A DNA stretch of 64,000 nt from QHXW01 sp035297145. GTDB taxonomy: Bacteria; Acidobacteriota; Terriglobia; Bryobacterales; Bryobacteraceae. A model generated the notes under the pieces. It did not search any database and was not told the origin of the DNA. It saw only the letters and a list, made by a program, of their open reading frames with translations. Positions 52,250 to 60,324 of the stretch are shown here, piece by piece (positions within the stretch are counted from its first letter, which is position 1; each line of letters opens with the position of its first letter). Where the stretch lies: positions 124,001 to 188,000 of the forward strand of contig DATGZN010000006.1 of the NCBI GenBank assembly GCA_035297145.1, written 5' to 3'. The translations under genes and the position numbers were made by a program.

Positions 52250-52266
52250 AACAGCGCGGCCAAATA

Positions 52267-53517
52267 ATGTCCGAACATTTCATCGAATCCATTCAAACGC
52301 GCGATATCCGTATCCCGCTCCCTGACGGTGCCGGGAGCGACGCGGTTCACTCGCAGTCGGAATACGGCTTTGCGGTCACAATGCTGCGGATTGGGAATTT
52401 ATGCGGCACAGGACTGGTCCTGACGATGGGCGCGGGCACTGAAACCGTCTGCCGCACAATCGAACTTCTTGCAGAATCGCTGGTTGGCGCGGAGATCGAA
52501 GAGTTGATGCCTGAGTTTGGCGCGCTGTCCCGCAAGCTGGCGGATCATCCTCAATTGCGATGGCTTGGGCCGCATAAAGGTGTGGTCCATCTTGCCCTGG
52601 CTTCCATCACGAACGCCTGCTTCGACCTGTGGGCGAAATTGCGCGGCGTACCTCTGTGGCGCCTACTGCTGGATCTCAGTCCGGTCCAAATCGTCAAATT
52701 GCTGGATCTCAGCTATCTCGAAGATGTCCTGTTGGAGCGGGCTGCTATCGAGATACTGGAACAGGAGTTGCCCAGGCGTTCCCCACGTGAGACGATTCTG
52801 ACCCGCGGATATCCGGGTTACGACACCTCGGTGGGCTGGTTCGGCTATGAAGATAACAGGGTGAAGGATCTCGCGCGGAGGGCCCTAGACCGGGGCTTTC
52901 GGGCGTTCAAGTTGAAAGTCGGATCCAGGGACCAGGATCGAGACGTGCGCCGGGCCGACATGCTGCGCGAGTTAGTGGGTCCGAATGCGCTGGTCATGTT
53001 AGACGTCAACCAACAGTGGACCTCGCCGCAAGCAGTCCGAATGTGCGAAAGGCTTCGCCCTATGTCGCCTTTCTGGATCGAGGAACCAACCCATCCGGAT
53101 GACGTCCACGCGCACCAAGCTCTGGCGGCCGAGATCGCGCCTATTCCAATTGCGCTTGGTGAACACGTGCCCAATCGCGTGATGTTCAAGAATTTCATGC
53201 AGGCGGGCGCGGTGCATTTCGTGCAGGCGGATTGTACCCGGTTGGCGGGAATATCGGAGTTCCTAACGGTCAGCCTGCTAGCCAGGAAATTCGGGCTCCT
53301 TGTTGTGCCGCATGTCGGTGACATGGGGCAGATCCATCAGCACCTGGTGCTGTTCAATCACATTGCACTGGGCCACGACGCGCTATTTCTCGAATACATC
53401 CCGCACGTGCGCGACCGGTTTGTTCATCCCGCGGTAGTTGACGGTGGCGTGTACCGGACTCCGCAGGCGCCCGGTTGCTCCTGCGATATGGTCGAGATCA
53501 CGCCAATACAGTCTTAA
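52267..53517 (+). CDS. L-fuconate dehydratase (enolase superfamily)
   Basis: 416 residues, cytoplasmic. Diagnostic segments of L-fuconate dehydratase are present: RDIRIPLPDGAGSDAVHS, the 20s loop SEYGFAVTMLRI, TRGYPGYDTSVGWFGYED, then FKLKVGSRDQDRDVRRADMLRE. Metal ligands are in MLDVNQQW, WIEEPTHPDD and GEHVPNR, and the base His lies in VPHVGDMGQIHQH. It converts L-fuconate to 2-keto-3-deoxy-L-fuconate, the third step of the non-phosphorylative fucose pathway. It is divergent from the mutarotase-SDR-fucosidase operon with a short 17-base gap between start codons, so promoters overlap. Its stop overlaps the 3' end of the convergent DUF1501 gene by about 20 bases. Confidence 0.93.
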   Translation: MSEHFIESIQTRDIRIPLPDGAGSDAVHSQSEYGFAVTMLRIGNLCGTGLVLTMGAGTETVCRTIELLAESLVGAEIEELMPEFGALSRKLADHPQLRWLGPHKGVVHLALASITNACFDLWAKLRGVPLWRLLLDLSPVQIVKLLDLSYLEDVLLERAAIEILEQELPRRSPRETILTRGYPGYDTSVGWFGYEDNRVKDLARRALDRGFRAFKLKVGSRDQDRDVRRADMLRELVGPNALVMLDVNQQWTSPQAVRMCERLRPMSPFWIEEPTHPDDVHAHQALAAEIAPIPIALGEHVPNRVMFKNFMQAGAVHFVQADCTRLAGISEFLTVSLLARKFGLLVVPHVGDMGQIHQHLVLFNHIALGHDALFLEYIPHVRDRFVHPAVVDGGVYRTPQAPGCSCDMVEITPIQS

Positions 53518-54973
53518 TCACGCTGCCGGCCACGTCGGTAAGGCGGAAATGCCGGCCTTGAAACTTGTAAGTCAGGCGCGTGTGATCGATACCCAGGCAG
53601 TGCAAAATCGTGGCCTGCAGGTCAAAGACGTCAACCGGATCCTTGGTGATGTTGTAGCAGTAATCGTCGGTTTCTCCCAGCGTGATGCCGGATTTCATGC
53701 CGCCGCCGGCCAGCCAAATCGTGAAGCAGCGCGGATGGTGGTCGCGGCCGTAATCAGTGGGAGTCAGGCGTCCCTGGCAATACACCGTTCGCCCGAACTC
53801 TCCACCCCAGATGACGAGCGTCTCGTCTAGCATCCCGCGTTCCTTCAAATCCTGAATCAGTGCGGCGGACGCCTGGTCCACCTCTTTGCAGCGTTTGGGC
53901 AGATCTTTCGGCAGATTCCCATGGTGATCCCAGTCGCGATGAAACAACTGGATGAAGCGTACACCGCGCTCGGCCAAGCGCCGCGCGAGCAGACAATTCG
54001 CGGCAAATGTGCCGGGCGTTTTAGCATCCTCGCCATAAAGTTCGAAGATATGCGGCGGCTCTTTGGCAAGGTCTGTCAACTCAGGCACGGACATCTGCAT
54101 GCGAAACGCCATCTCATATTGCGCGATGCGTGTACTGATCTCAGGATCGCCGAAGCTATCCAGGTTGATCTGGTTCAGCTTGTCAAGCGCGTTCAGAAAC
54201 CTGCGCCGGTCTTCCGATGTGAAGCCGTCGGGATTCGAAAGGTACAGCACCGGATCGCCCACGGAGCGAAACTTGACGCCCTGATATCGGCTGGGCAGGA
54301 AGCCGCTGCCCCACAAGCGGTCATAGAGAGGCTGCCCACCCGTTCCTTTTCCCGGCGAAATCATCACGACAAAAGCTGGTAGATCCTCGGTCTGTGAGCC
54401 GATGCCGTAGGCCAGCCACGCCCCGATGCTGGGCCGCCCAGCAATTTGCGATCCGGTCTGAATAAAGGTCACTGCCGGATCATGGTTGATCGCATCGGTG
54501 TGCAGGCTTTTGACGAAGGTTAGCTGATCGGCAATTTTGGCGGTGTATGGTAGAAGCTCGCTGAGCCATGCCCCGGAATTTCCGTGCTGAGCGAACGCAA
54601 ATTTTGACGGCACGAGCGGGAAGCTTGACTGCGTGGCCGACATCCCGGTGAGCCGCTGGCCCTTGCGGACCGATTCCGGCAGATCCTGGCCCTGAAATTC
54701 GGTGAGCCGCGGCTTATAGTCGAACAACTCCATCTGCGATGGTCCGCCGGATTGAAACAAATAAATAACGCGTTTTGCCTTGGGCGCGAAATGCGGCAGA
54801 CCGGGCAGGCCGCCGTAGGCCTTCGCGCCAGGTGCGCCTTCCGCTTCGAGGTCCCGGCTGAACAAACTGGCCAACGCCGCCATGCCGATTCCCTTCGTGG
54901 TCCGACCGAAGAAATGCCGCCGCGTCAGCATCAGGCCCTTATCATCGATTGGCGCCATGTCATCGCTCCTCAT
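53498..54973 (-). CDS. DUF1501 protein (sulfatase-like), Tat-exported
   Basis: 491 residues. The Tat signal is MLTRRHFFGRTTKGIGMAALASL, at residues 15-37; the true start may be the ATG at 54931 or 54973. The body is a DUF1501 alkaline-phosphatase-like fold: HFAPKAKRVIYLFQSGGPSQMELFDYKP, GYMS-type loops replaced by MSATQSSFPLVPSKFAFAQHG, and IWGGEFGRTVYCQ, with DHHPRCFTIWLAGGGMKSG near the end. DUF1501 genes nearly always pair with a PSD1 (cytochrome c/DUF1549/DUF1553) gene in Planctomycetes and Acidobacteria, as here: it overlaps its upstream partner by 4 bases (ATGA). Function unproven; polysaccharide handling is the usual guess. Confidence 0.9.
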   Translation of the reverse strand: MRSDDMAPIDDKGLMLTRRHFFGRTTKGIGMAALASLFSRDLEAEGAPGAKAYGGLPGLPHFAPKAKRVIYLFQSGGPSQMELFDYKPRLTEFQGQDLPESVRKGQRLTGMSATQSSFPLVPSKFAFAQHGNSGAWLSELLPYTAKIADQLTFVKSLHTDAINHDPAVTFIQTGSQIAGRPSIGAWLAYGIGSQTEDLPAFVVMISPGKGTGGQPLYDRLWGSGFLPSRYQGVKFRSVGDPVLYLSNPDGFTSEDRRRFLNALDKLNQINLDSFGDPEISTRIAQYEMAFRMQMSVPELTDLAKEPPHIFELYGEDAKTPGTFAANCLLARRLAERGVRFIQLFHRDWDHHGNLPKDLPKRCKEVDQASAALIQDLKERGMLDETLVIWGGEFGRTVYCQGRLTPTDYGRDHHPRCFTIWLAGGGMKSGITLGETDDYCYNITKDPVDVFDLQATILHCLGIDHTRLTYKFQGRHFRLTDVAGSVIKTVLA

Positions 54974-57900
54974 TGTTTAGTCACGGTTTCATCCATGTTC
55001 AGGATTAAGCTCGCAATGCTGGAATAGGCGGCGAGTTCGCGCAAATCGAGCTTCTTCCCCACAGGCGAATCACCATAACTCGTGAACTCCTTGGCGGAAT
55101 CGCGATCATGCCGGTACCGCGACTCAAAGCCCGCAAGCGTATCCGTTACGATCTGTAATTCCTCAGGCTTAGGCGGCCGTGACAGAACCAACTCATAGGC
55201 GAACTGGACTCGCTGGCGCCGGTCATTGCCGCCTTCCGTCATCATACGTTCCGCGAGTTTCCGAGCCGCCTCGATAAATGTCACGTCATTCATCAGGTCG
55301 AGCGCTTGCAGCGGCGTATTGGTGCGCGTTTCGCGTACAGTGCAAGTTTCGCGATTGGGAGAATCGAAGTTGACCATGAACGGCGGGGCCACCGTCCGCT
55401 TCCAGTAGGTGTAAAGACTGCGGCGATAGAGGCCGTCCCCTTTGTCTCGTTTGTAACCGTCTCCGCCAGCTAGTTCCTGCCAAAGCCCGGGCGGTTGATA
55501 CGGCTTCACCGAAGGCCCCCCGACTTTTTCGACTAGCAAGCCGGAAACAGCGAGCGCCTGATCGCGGATCACCTCAGGGCCGAGACGTAACCGAGGCCCG
55601 CGTGCAAGGAGTCGATTCTCCGGATCCTTCTGCAGCAACTCCGGGGTGACGCGCGAGGACTGGCGATAGGTGGCGCTCGTGAGAATGGTTTTTTGGAGTG
55701 CTTTCACGTTCCAGCCGCTATCCATGAACTCCGTGGCCAACCAATCGAGCAGATCGAGATGCGTGGGCCATTCTCCTTGCGAGCCGAAGTCCTGGACGGT
55801 TTTCACGAGTCCAGTGCCGAAATACATCTGCCAGAACCGATTCACGGTTACGCGCGCCGGCAGCGGATTGGAGCGGTTCACCAGCCATTCGGCCAACCCG
55901 AGCCGGTTGTTCGGCAACCCGGGCGGCATCGGAGGCAAAACCGCCGGCACGCCAGGCGTAACACGCTCGCCGTGGTTGTCATAGGCACCACGCTTCAAGA
56001 CAAATGCGTCACGCGGCTTCGCGCTTTCCACCATGACCATGACCGTGGGAATCGACTCCCAATATCGCTGCCGCTCTTTGTGTGCGGCAGCCAACTCGTC
56101 TCTTGCGAGTCGGACGTCTTGCGGCGCCGCGCGATCCAGGAAGGCGAACCTGAGTTTGTCCGCTTGCGCCTTACTGCGCGCCTCCGGCGCCATGGCCGCG
56201 ATTTCGTGGATCGATTGCCGCAGTGGGATGGTCGCCGCCTGTTCGGGTGTCAGCGCGATGCGATACACGCGGGCATCGTCGATCGCCCCCTCAAAACGCA
56301 GCCCGCCGCCCGCGCCGATGCGCAGGGGCAGCTTGAAATCCATGGGCCAGGTGAGCTCATCGAACAGGACGTTCAGCTTCTGCTCCTCGCCATTCACGTA
56401 GATGTGTACTCCGGCCGCCTTCCGCTTGCCGTCGTAAGTAACTAGCACGTGATGCCATTCCTTCAGCTTTACGGGGTTCGCTGTCTCGACGCGCAAACCG
56501 ATATCCGTCCACCGAAAGACGACGTGCAGCCGGATCTTGCCGTCGATGAGATAGAGACCGTGCCCTTGGCCCTCAAAGTAATCTTCGTAGTGCGAAAGGA
56601 TGGCCCCTTTACCGGTTTCGGGCTTGATCCATGCGGCGAAGGTGAAGGGCTGAAGGTAATCGAAATTCGCCGCTGCGCCGTCGGATTCCAGATAGCGCTT
56701 ACCATCGAACTGGCGAGCTTTACCGGCGGGACCATCGACGACCGGCAAATCACAGTTCTCGTCTTCCTTGGCGCATCCCGCTACCTCTACCAAGGAACGC
56801 TTTCCTGCGAGCGGCGAGTGAAAGGTGAGACCTTCCGTAACCGTCCAGTCGAAAGACTTCGAACGAGCCACCTTGTGCTCCCATTTGAGTTGGGCTTCCT
56901 GAAGCTTAAGTTCAAGCGAGTGCCACTGCTGCTCGGCCTCGGTTACGTTCCTATCCAGCTCTTCCAGATGCAGTTGCTGGTCTGGAGTGGGCGCCTTGAT
57001 GTACGGCTCTTCGTTGCCGAAGTTGTAAACCAGGCCTTTTTCGGGAACGTTGTTGAAGTATGCGAAAAGTTGGTAGTACTCCTTCTGCTTGATGGGATCG
57101 TACTTGTGATCGTGGCATCGCGCACAGCCGACCGTGAGTCCCAACCAGACGGTCGATGTTGTCTCCGCGCGATCCGCTACATACTCGACGCGAAACTCCT
57201 CTGGCACGATGCCACCTTCCGCCGTGGTCCTGTGATTCCGATGGAAAGCCGTAGCGATGCGATCATCTAAAGTCGGATTGGGAAGCAGGTCACCGGCGAG
57301 TTGTTTGACGGTGAACTGATCGAAGGGCAAGTTGCGATCAAAAGCATCGATCACCCAGTCGCGCCACCGCCACATTTCGCGCACGCCATCGGTCTGATAT
57401 CCGTTGGTATCTCCGTACCGTGCGGCTTCCATCCACCGGAAAGCCATACGCTCGGCGTAACGCGGGGAGGCCAGCAGCCGGTCCACCACTTTCTCGTACG
57501 CGTCAGGCGAGGTGTCGTCGAGAAACGCTTGCACTTCCGCCGGAGTGGGCGGCAGCCCGGTCAGATCCAGCGAGACGCGGCGGATTAATGTACGGCGGTC
57601 AGCCTCGGGGGAATGCTTCAGACCTTCCTGCTCGATCCGCGCCAGTACAAAGGAATCCACCGAGTTGCGCGCCCAATTCTTTTCCTGGACTTCCGGAATC
57701 GCTGGCCGCTTGGGCGGGATGAAAGCCCAATGTTGCTCCCACTGCGCGCCTTGCTCGATCCATCGCCGGAATAAGTCGATTTCGCGCTCGGAAAGCTTCT
57801 CGCGGCCCATGTAGGCGGGCGGCATCCGCGTGGCCGTATCGGTCGAAGTAATGCGCCGGTAGACTTCGCTCTTGGACGGATCGCCGGGCACGATGGCCAT

Positions 57901-58107
57901 GCGGCCTTTGGCTAACTCAATCTTCGCGCCGCTTTCTACGTCAAACCGGAGTTTGGTTTTGCGGTTTGCGGCGTCAGGACCATGGCATGTGTAACATTTG
58001 TCGGAAAGGATCGGCCGAATATCGCGGTTAAACTCGACCACTTGGTCTGCCGCCACCACTAGCGGCGTGCCCGACACAGCCAAGGCAATCACAAAACGTA
58101 GGTGCAT
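54970..58107 (-). CDS. PSD1 cytochrome-c/DUF1549/DUF1553 protein with LamG-like insertion
   Basis: 1045 residues with a Sec leader (HLRFVIALAVSGTPLVVAA). Order: PSD1 cytochrome c (CYTCH, residues 38-42; FNRDIRPILSDK), DUF1549 (DSFVLARIEQEGLKHSPEADRRTLIRRVSLDLTGLPPTPAEV, SPRYAERMAFRWMEAARYGDTNGYQ), a concanavalin-like LamG domain at about 440-600 (FTFAAWIKPETGKGAIL, WHHVLVTYDG), and DUF1553 (LAEWLVNRSNPLPARVTVNRFWQMYFGTGLV, PNRETCTVRETRTNTPLQAL). The LamG insertion suggests glycan binding. It is the upstream partner of the DUF1501 gene. The promoter must lie in the 80-base gap before the divergent multihaem gene. Confidence 0.92.
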   Translation of the reverse strand: MHLRFVIALAVSGTPLVVAADQVVEFNRDIRPILSDKCYTCHGPDAANRKTKLRFDVESGAKIELAKGRMAIVPGDPSKSEVYRRITSTDTATRMPPAYMGREKLSEREIDLFRRWIEQGAQWEQHWAFIPPKRPAIPEVQEKNWARNSVDSFVLARIEQEGLKHSPEADRRTLIRRVSLDLTGLPPTPAEVQAFLDDTSPDAYEKVVDRLLASPRYAERMAFRWMEAARYGDTNGYQTDGVREMWRWRDWVIDAFDRNLPFDQFTVKQLAGDLLPNPTLDDRIATAFHRNHRTTAEGGIVPEEFRVEYVADRAETTSTVWLGLTVGCARCHDHKYDPIKQKEYYQLFAYFNNVPEKGLVYNFGNEEPYIKAPTPDQQLHLEELDRNVTEAEQQWHSLELKLQEAQLKWEHKVARSKSFDWTVTEGLTFHSPLAGKRSLVEVAGCAKEDENCDLPVVDGPAGKARQFDGKRYLESDGAAANFDYLQPFTFAAWIKPETGKGAILSHYEDYFEGQGHGLYLIDGKIRLHVVFRWTDIGLRVETANPVKLKEWHHVLVTYDGKRKAAGVHIYVNGEEQKLNVLFDELTWPMDFKLPLRIGAGGGLRFEGAIDDARVYRIALTPEQAATIPLRQSIHEIAAMAPEARSKAQADKLRFAFLDRAAPQDVRLARDELAAAHKERQRYWESIPTVMVMVESAKPRDAFVLKRGAYDNHGERVTPGVPAVLPPMPPGLPNNRLGLAEWLVNRSNPLPARVTVNRFWQMYFGTGLVKTVQDFGSQGEWPTHLDLLDWLATEFMDSGWNVKALQKTILTSATYRQSSRVTPELLQKDPENRLLARGPRLRLGPEVIRDQALAVSGLLVEKVGGPSVKPYQPPGLWQELAGGDGYKRDKGDGLYRRSLYTYWKRTVAPPFMVNFDSPNRETCTVRETRTNTPLQALDLMNDVTFIEAARKLAERMMTEGGNDRRQRVQFAYELVLSRPPKPEELQIVTDTLAGFESRYRHDRDSAKEFTSYGDSPVGKKLDLRELAAYSSIASLILNMDETVTKQ

Positions 58108-58194
58108 CGCCTTTTCATCCGGATCGACCGGATGCTTTTGATGCTACCGCAAATCAGCGTTACCGGCGCAAAGTGGCATAATGCCTCGATATAG

Positions 58195-60324
58195 ATGAAA
58201 GGCTCCGGGCTACGTATTCTGCTGCTCGCGCCGATGCTGGCCGCGTACTCTCGCAGCCAGGAACTCGACACCGTGTTGCTTCGTGAGAGGACTGCGTCGG
58301 AGCAGTCCACCATCATCGATCAGGTGAGCGATCCCAAGGAACGGCGCGCATTTTTGAAGCTTTATGAGGCACACGATCCGGGGAAACGCAGATCGTTGGC
58401 GAATGCATTTCTATCGGCCTACCCACAATCGTGGCTGCTGTCGCAAGTGTACGAGATCGCCTCAAAAGCCTGTATAGACCTCGAGGAATATGACGAAGCG
58501 ATCCGGTTCGGATCGCAATCGCTTCGCCTGCTCCCCGAGAATCCGCTGCTGCTTGTTCCGCTGGCCAACGTGCAACTCCAAAAAGGCCAACTGGCGGCGG
58601 CCAAAACAAATGCCGGCGCAGCCATCGAGTATCTTGACCAATTCGATCGTCCCGCCGCGGTCGCGGCATCGAAGTGGCCCACTGTACGGGCGCAGTTGCG
58701 TGCCTCCGCTTATTACGTGTTGGGCCGTGTGCAGATGGCAGCCGCGCTGCGGAGCAATGGCACGGAAAAGCAGGAAGGTCTTCACCGTACCGAGGCATTT
58801 CTGCGGCAGGCACAGACCCTGAATGCGCAGGATGCGGAAATCGGCTACCTACTGGGCCTCACGGAAATGTCGTTAGGAAAACCGGGGATCGCCGCATTCT
58901 ATTTCGCAAAGATATCGCGAACGCCTGGTCCGTTCCAGGAAAAGGCGCTGGACAATCTCCGTCGCATTTACGCATCGCATCCCGGGTCATCGAGTTCGTT
59001 CGAGATGTTCGTCGAGTCAAACGAGCGGGAAGTCGGACCGGAATCATCACCAGTAACTCCCGGTGCCGGAATATCCGAGGAAAAGCACGAAAGCGAATAC
59101 GCCGGGAGCCAGTCATGCCAACCGTGCCACGCCGTCATCTACAGATCCTGGCAGGAAACCGGTATGGGCCGGATGCTGCGGCGTTTCGAGCCGGAAAATG
59201 TCATTGGTGACTTCCGCGTCAACAACCAATTCAGCGATTCTAGTGGGACGCTGGTTGCCCGTATGATAACCAACCGGGACAAGCGTTATTTCATGATTCG
59301 GGACGCAACCGGTAATTGGGCGACCTATTCCGTGGATTACACGATCGGCTCGAAGTGGCAGCAGGCCTACGCCACCAGACTCCCAACCAGAGACATTCAC
59401 GTATTTCCGGTTCAATACAACGCCCTCACAGGCAAGTGGATCAATTACTGGCAGATGATCGATCCGCCGGGATCGCCGCGTACGGAGGTAACCGGCTTCA
59501 GTAAACTTACCTCGGCGACAAGTTATCAGCTCAACTGTGCGCCCTGCCATACGAGTCACTTACACCTTAACCGGCCCGGCTCCTCGGATGGACATGATTT
59601 CGAATTTGCCGAGGGAGGAATCAACTGTGAAATGTGTCACGGGCCGGGGCAGAAGCATGTCCTGGCGATGAGCTCGGGCAAAGCGCTTGCATCCGGCGGC
59701 GGGCTGGCCATCGTAAATTTCAGCGCTGTTGCCGCAGGCAGGTATGTTGCGATCTGCGGCCAATGCCACGCGCAGTCCGCCCTTCGGCAGCCCGGTCCGA
59801 ACGGCGAAATGAATTATCCGTCCGCGGGAACGGCCTTTCCTCCAGTCTACTCGAGCCGCCCTTATGCCGAAGTCGCCCGGCGCGCGTTCTACAGAGATGG
59901 CCGGTTTCGAGAAACCACGTTCATCGTGGAAGCGTTTCGCCGCTCGGCTTGTTTCAGGAAAGGCCAGGCGCATTGCGGTTACTGTCATCAGCCGCATGGA
60001 GCTGACGCGTCGTCCAACCCGACATCTCTGAAGTTTGCAACCGACCCGGACCACATGTGCCTGCAGTGTCACAGCAAGTTCACGCCAAACCCAAGCGCGC
60101 ACACCCATCATTCACCTGCTTCGGAGGGAAGCCGTTGTGTGGCCTGCCATATGCCTCGCATCATGAACAGCGTTTTATTCAAAGCGCGCACGCATCAGAT
60201 CGACGATATTCCCGACGCGGAGATGACGGAGCGATTCGGTCCGGCGGAAAGCCCTAACGCCTGTCTTCTTTGCCATGCGGACAAGAATGCGCAGTGGGCC
60301 GGGATGAGCTTGCGGAGTTGGTGA
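58195..60324 (+). CDS. TPR plus octahaem-type cytochrome c, exported
   Basis: 709 residues. A signal peptide (GLRILLLAPMLAAYSRSQ) precedes a TPR-like helical region (about 30-280: SWLLSQVYEIASKACIDLEEYDEAIRF, ENPLLLVPLANVQLQKGQL). Eight CxxCH haem-c sites follow: CQPCH, CAPCH, CEMCH, CGQCH, CGYCH, CLQCH, CVACH and CLLCH. This layout matches periplasmic multihaem cytochromes with TPR seen in Acidobacteria. It should carry electrons, perhaps as a nitrite-reductase-like or extracellular electron-transfer protein; the catalytic Lys haem site (CxxCK) of NrfA is not seen. The stop TGA overlaps the next gene's GTG start. Divergent from the PSD1 gene. Confidence 0.9.
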   Translation: MKGSGLRILLLAPMLAAYSRSQELDTVLLRERTASEQSTIIDQVSDPKERRAFLKLYEAHDPGKRRSLANAFLSAYPQSWLLSQVYEIASKACIDLEEYDEAIRFGSQSLRLLPENPLLLVPLANVQLQKGQLAAAKTNAGAAIEYLDQFDRPAAVAASKWPTVRAQLRASAYYVLGRVQMAAALRSNGTEKQEGLHRTEAFLRQAQTLNAQDAEIGYLLGLTEMSLGKPGIAAFYFAKISRTPGPFQEKALDNLRRIYASHPGSSSSFEMFVESNEREVGPESSPVTPGAGISEEKHESEYAGSQSCQPCHAVIYRSWQETGMGRMLRRFEPENVIGDFRVNNQFSDSSGTLVARMITNRDKRYFMIRDATGNWATYSVDYTIGSKWQQAYATRLPTRDIHVFPVQYNALTGKWINYWQMIDPPGSPRTEVTGFSKLTSATSYQLNCAPCHTSHLHLNRPGSSDGHDFEFAEGGINCEMCHGPGQKHVLAMSSGKALASGGGLAIVNFSAVAAGRYVAICGQCHAQSALRQPGPNGEMNYPSAGTAFPPVYSSRPYAEVARRAFYRDGRFRETTFIVEAFRRSACFRKGQAHCGYCHQPHGADASSNPTSLKFATDPDHMCLQCHSKFTPNPSAHTHHSPASEGSRCVACHMPRIMNSVLFKARTHQIDDIPDAEMTERFGPAESPNACLLCHADKNAQWAGMSLRSW

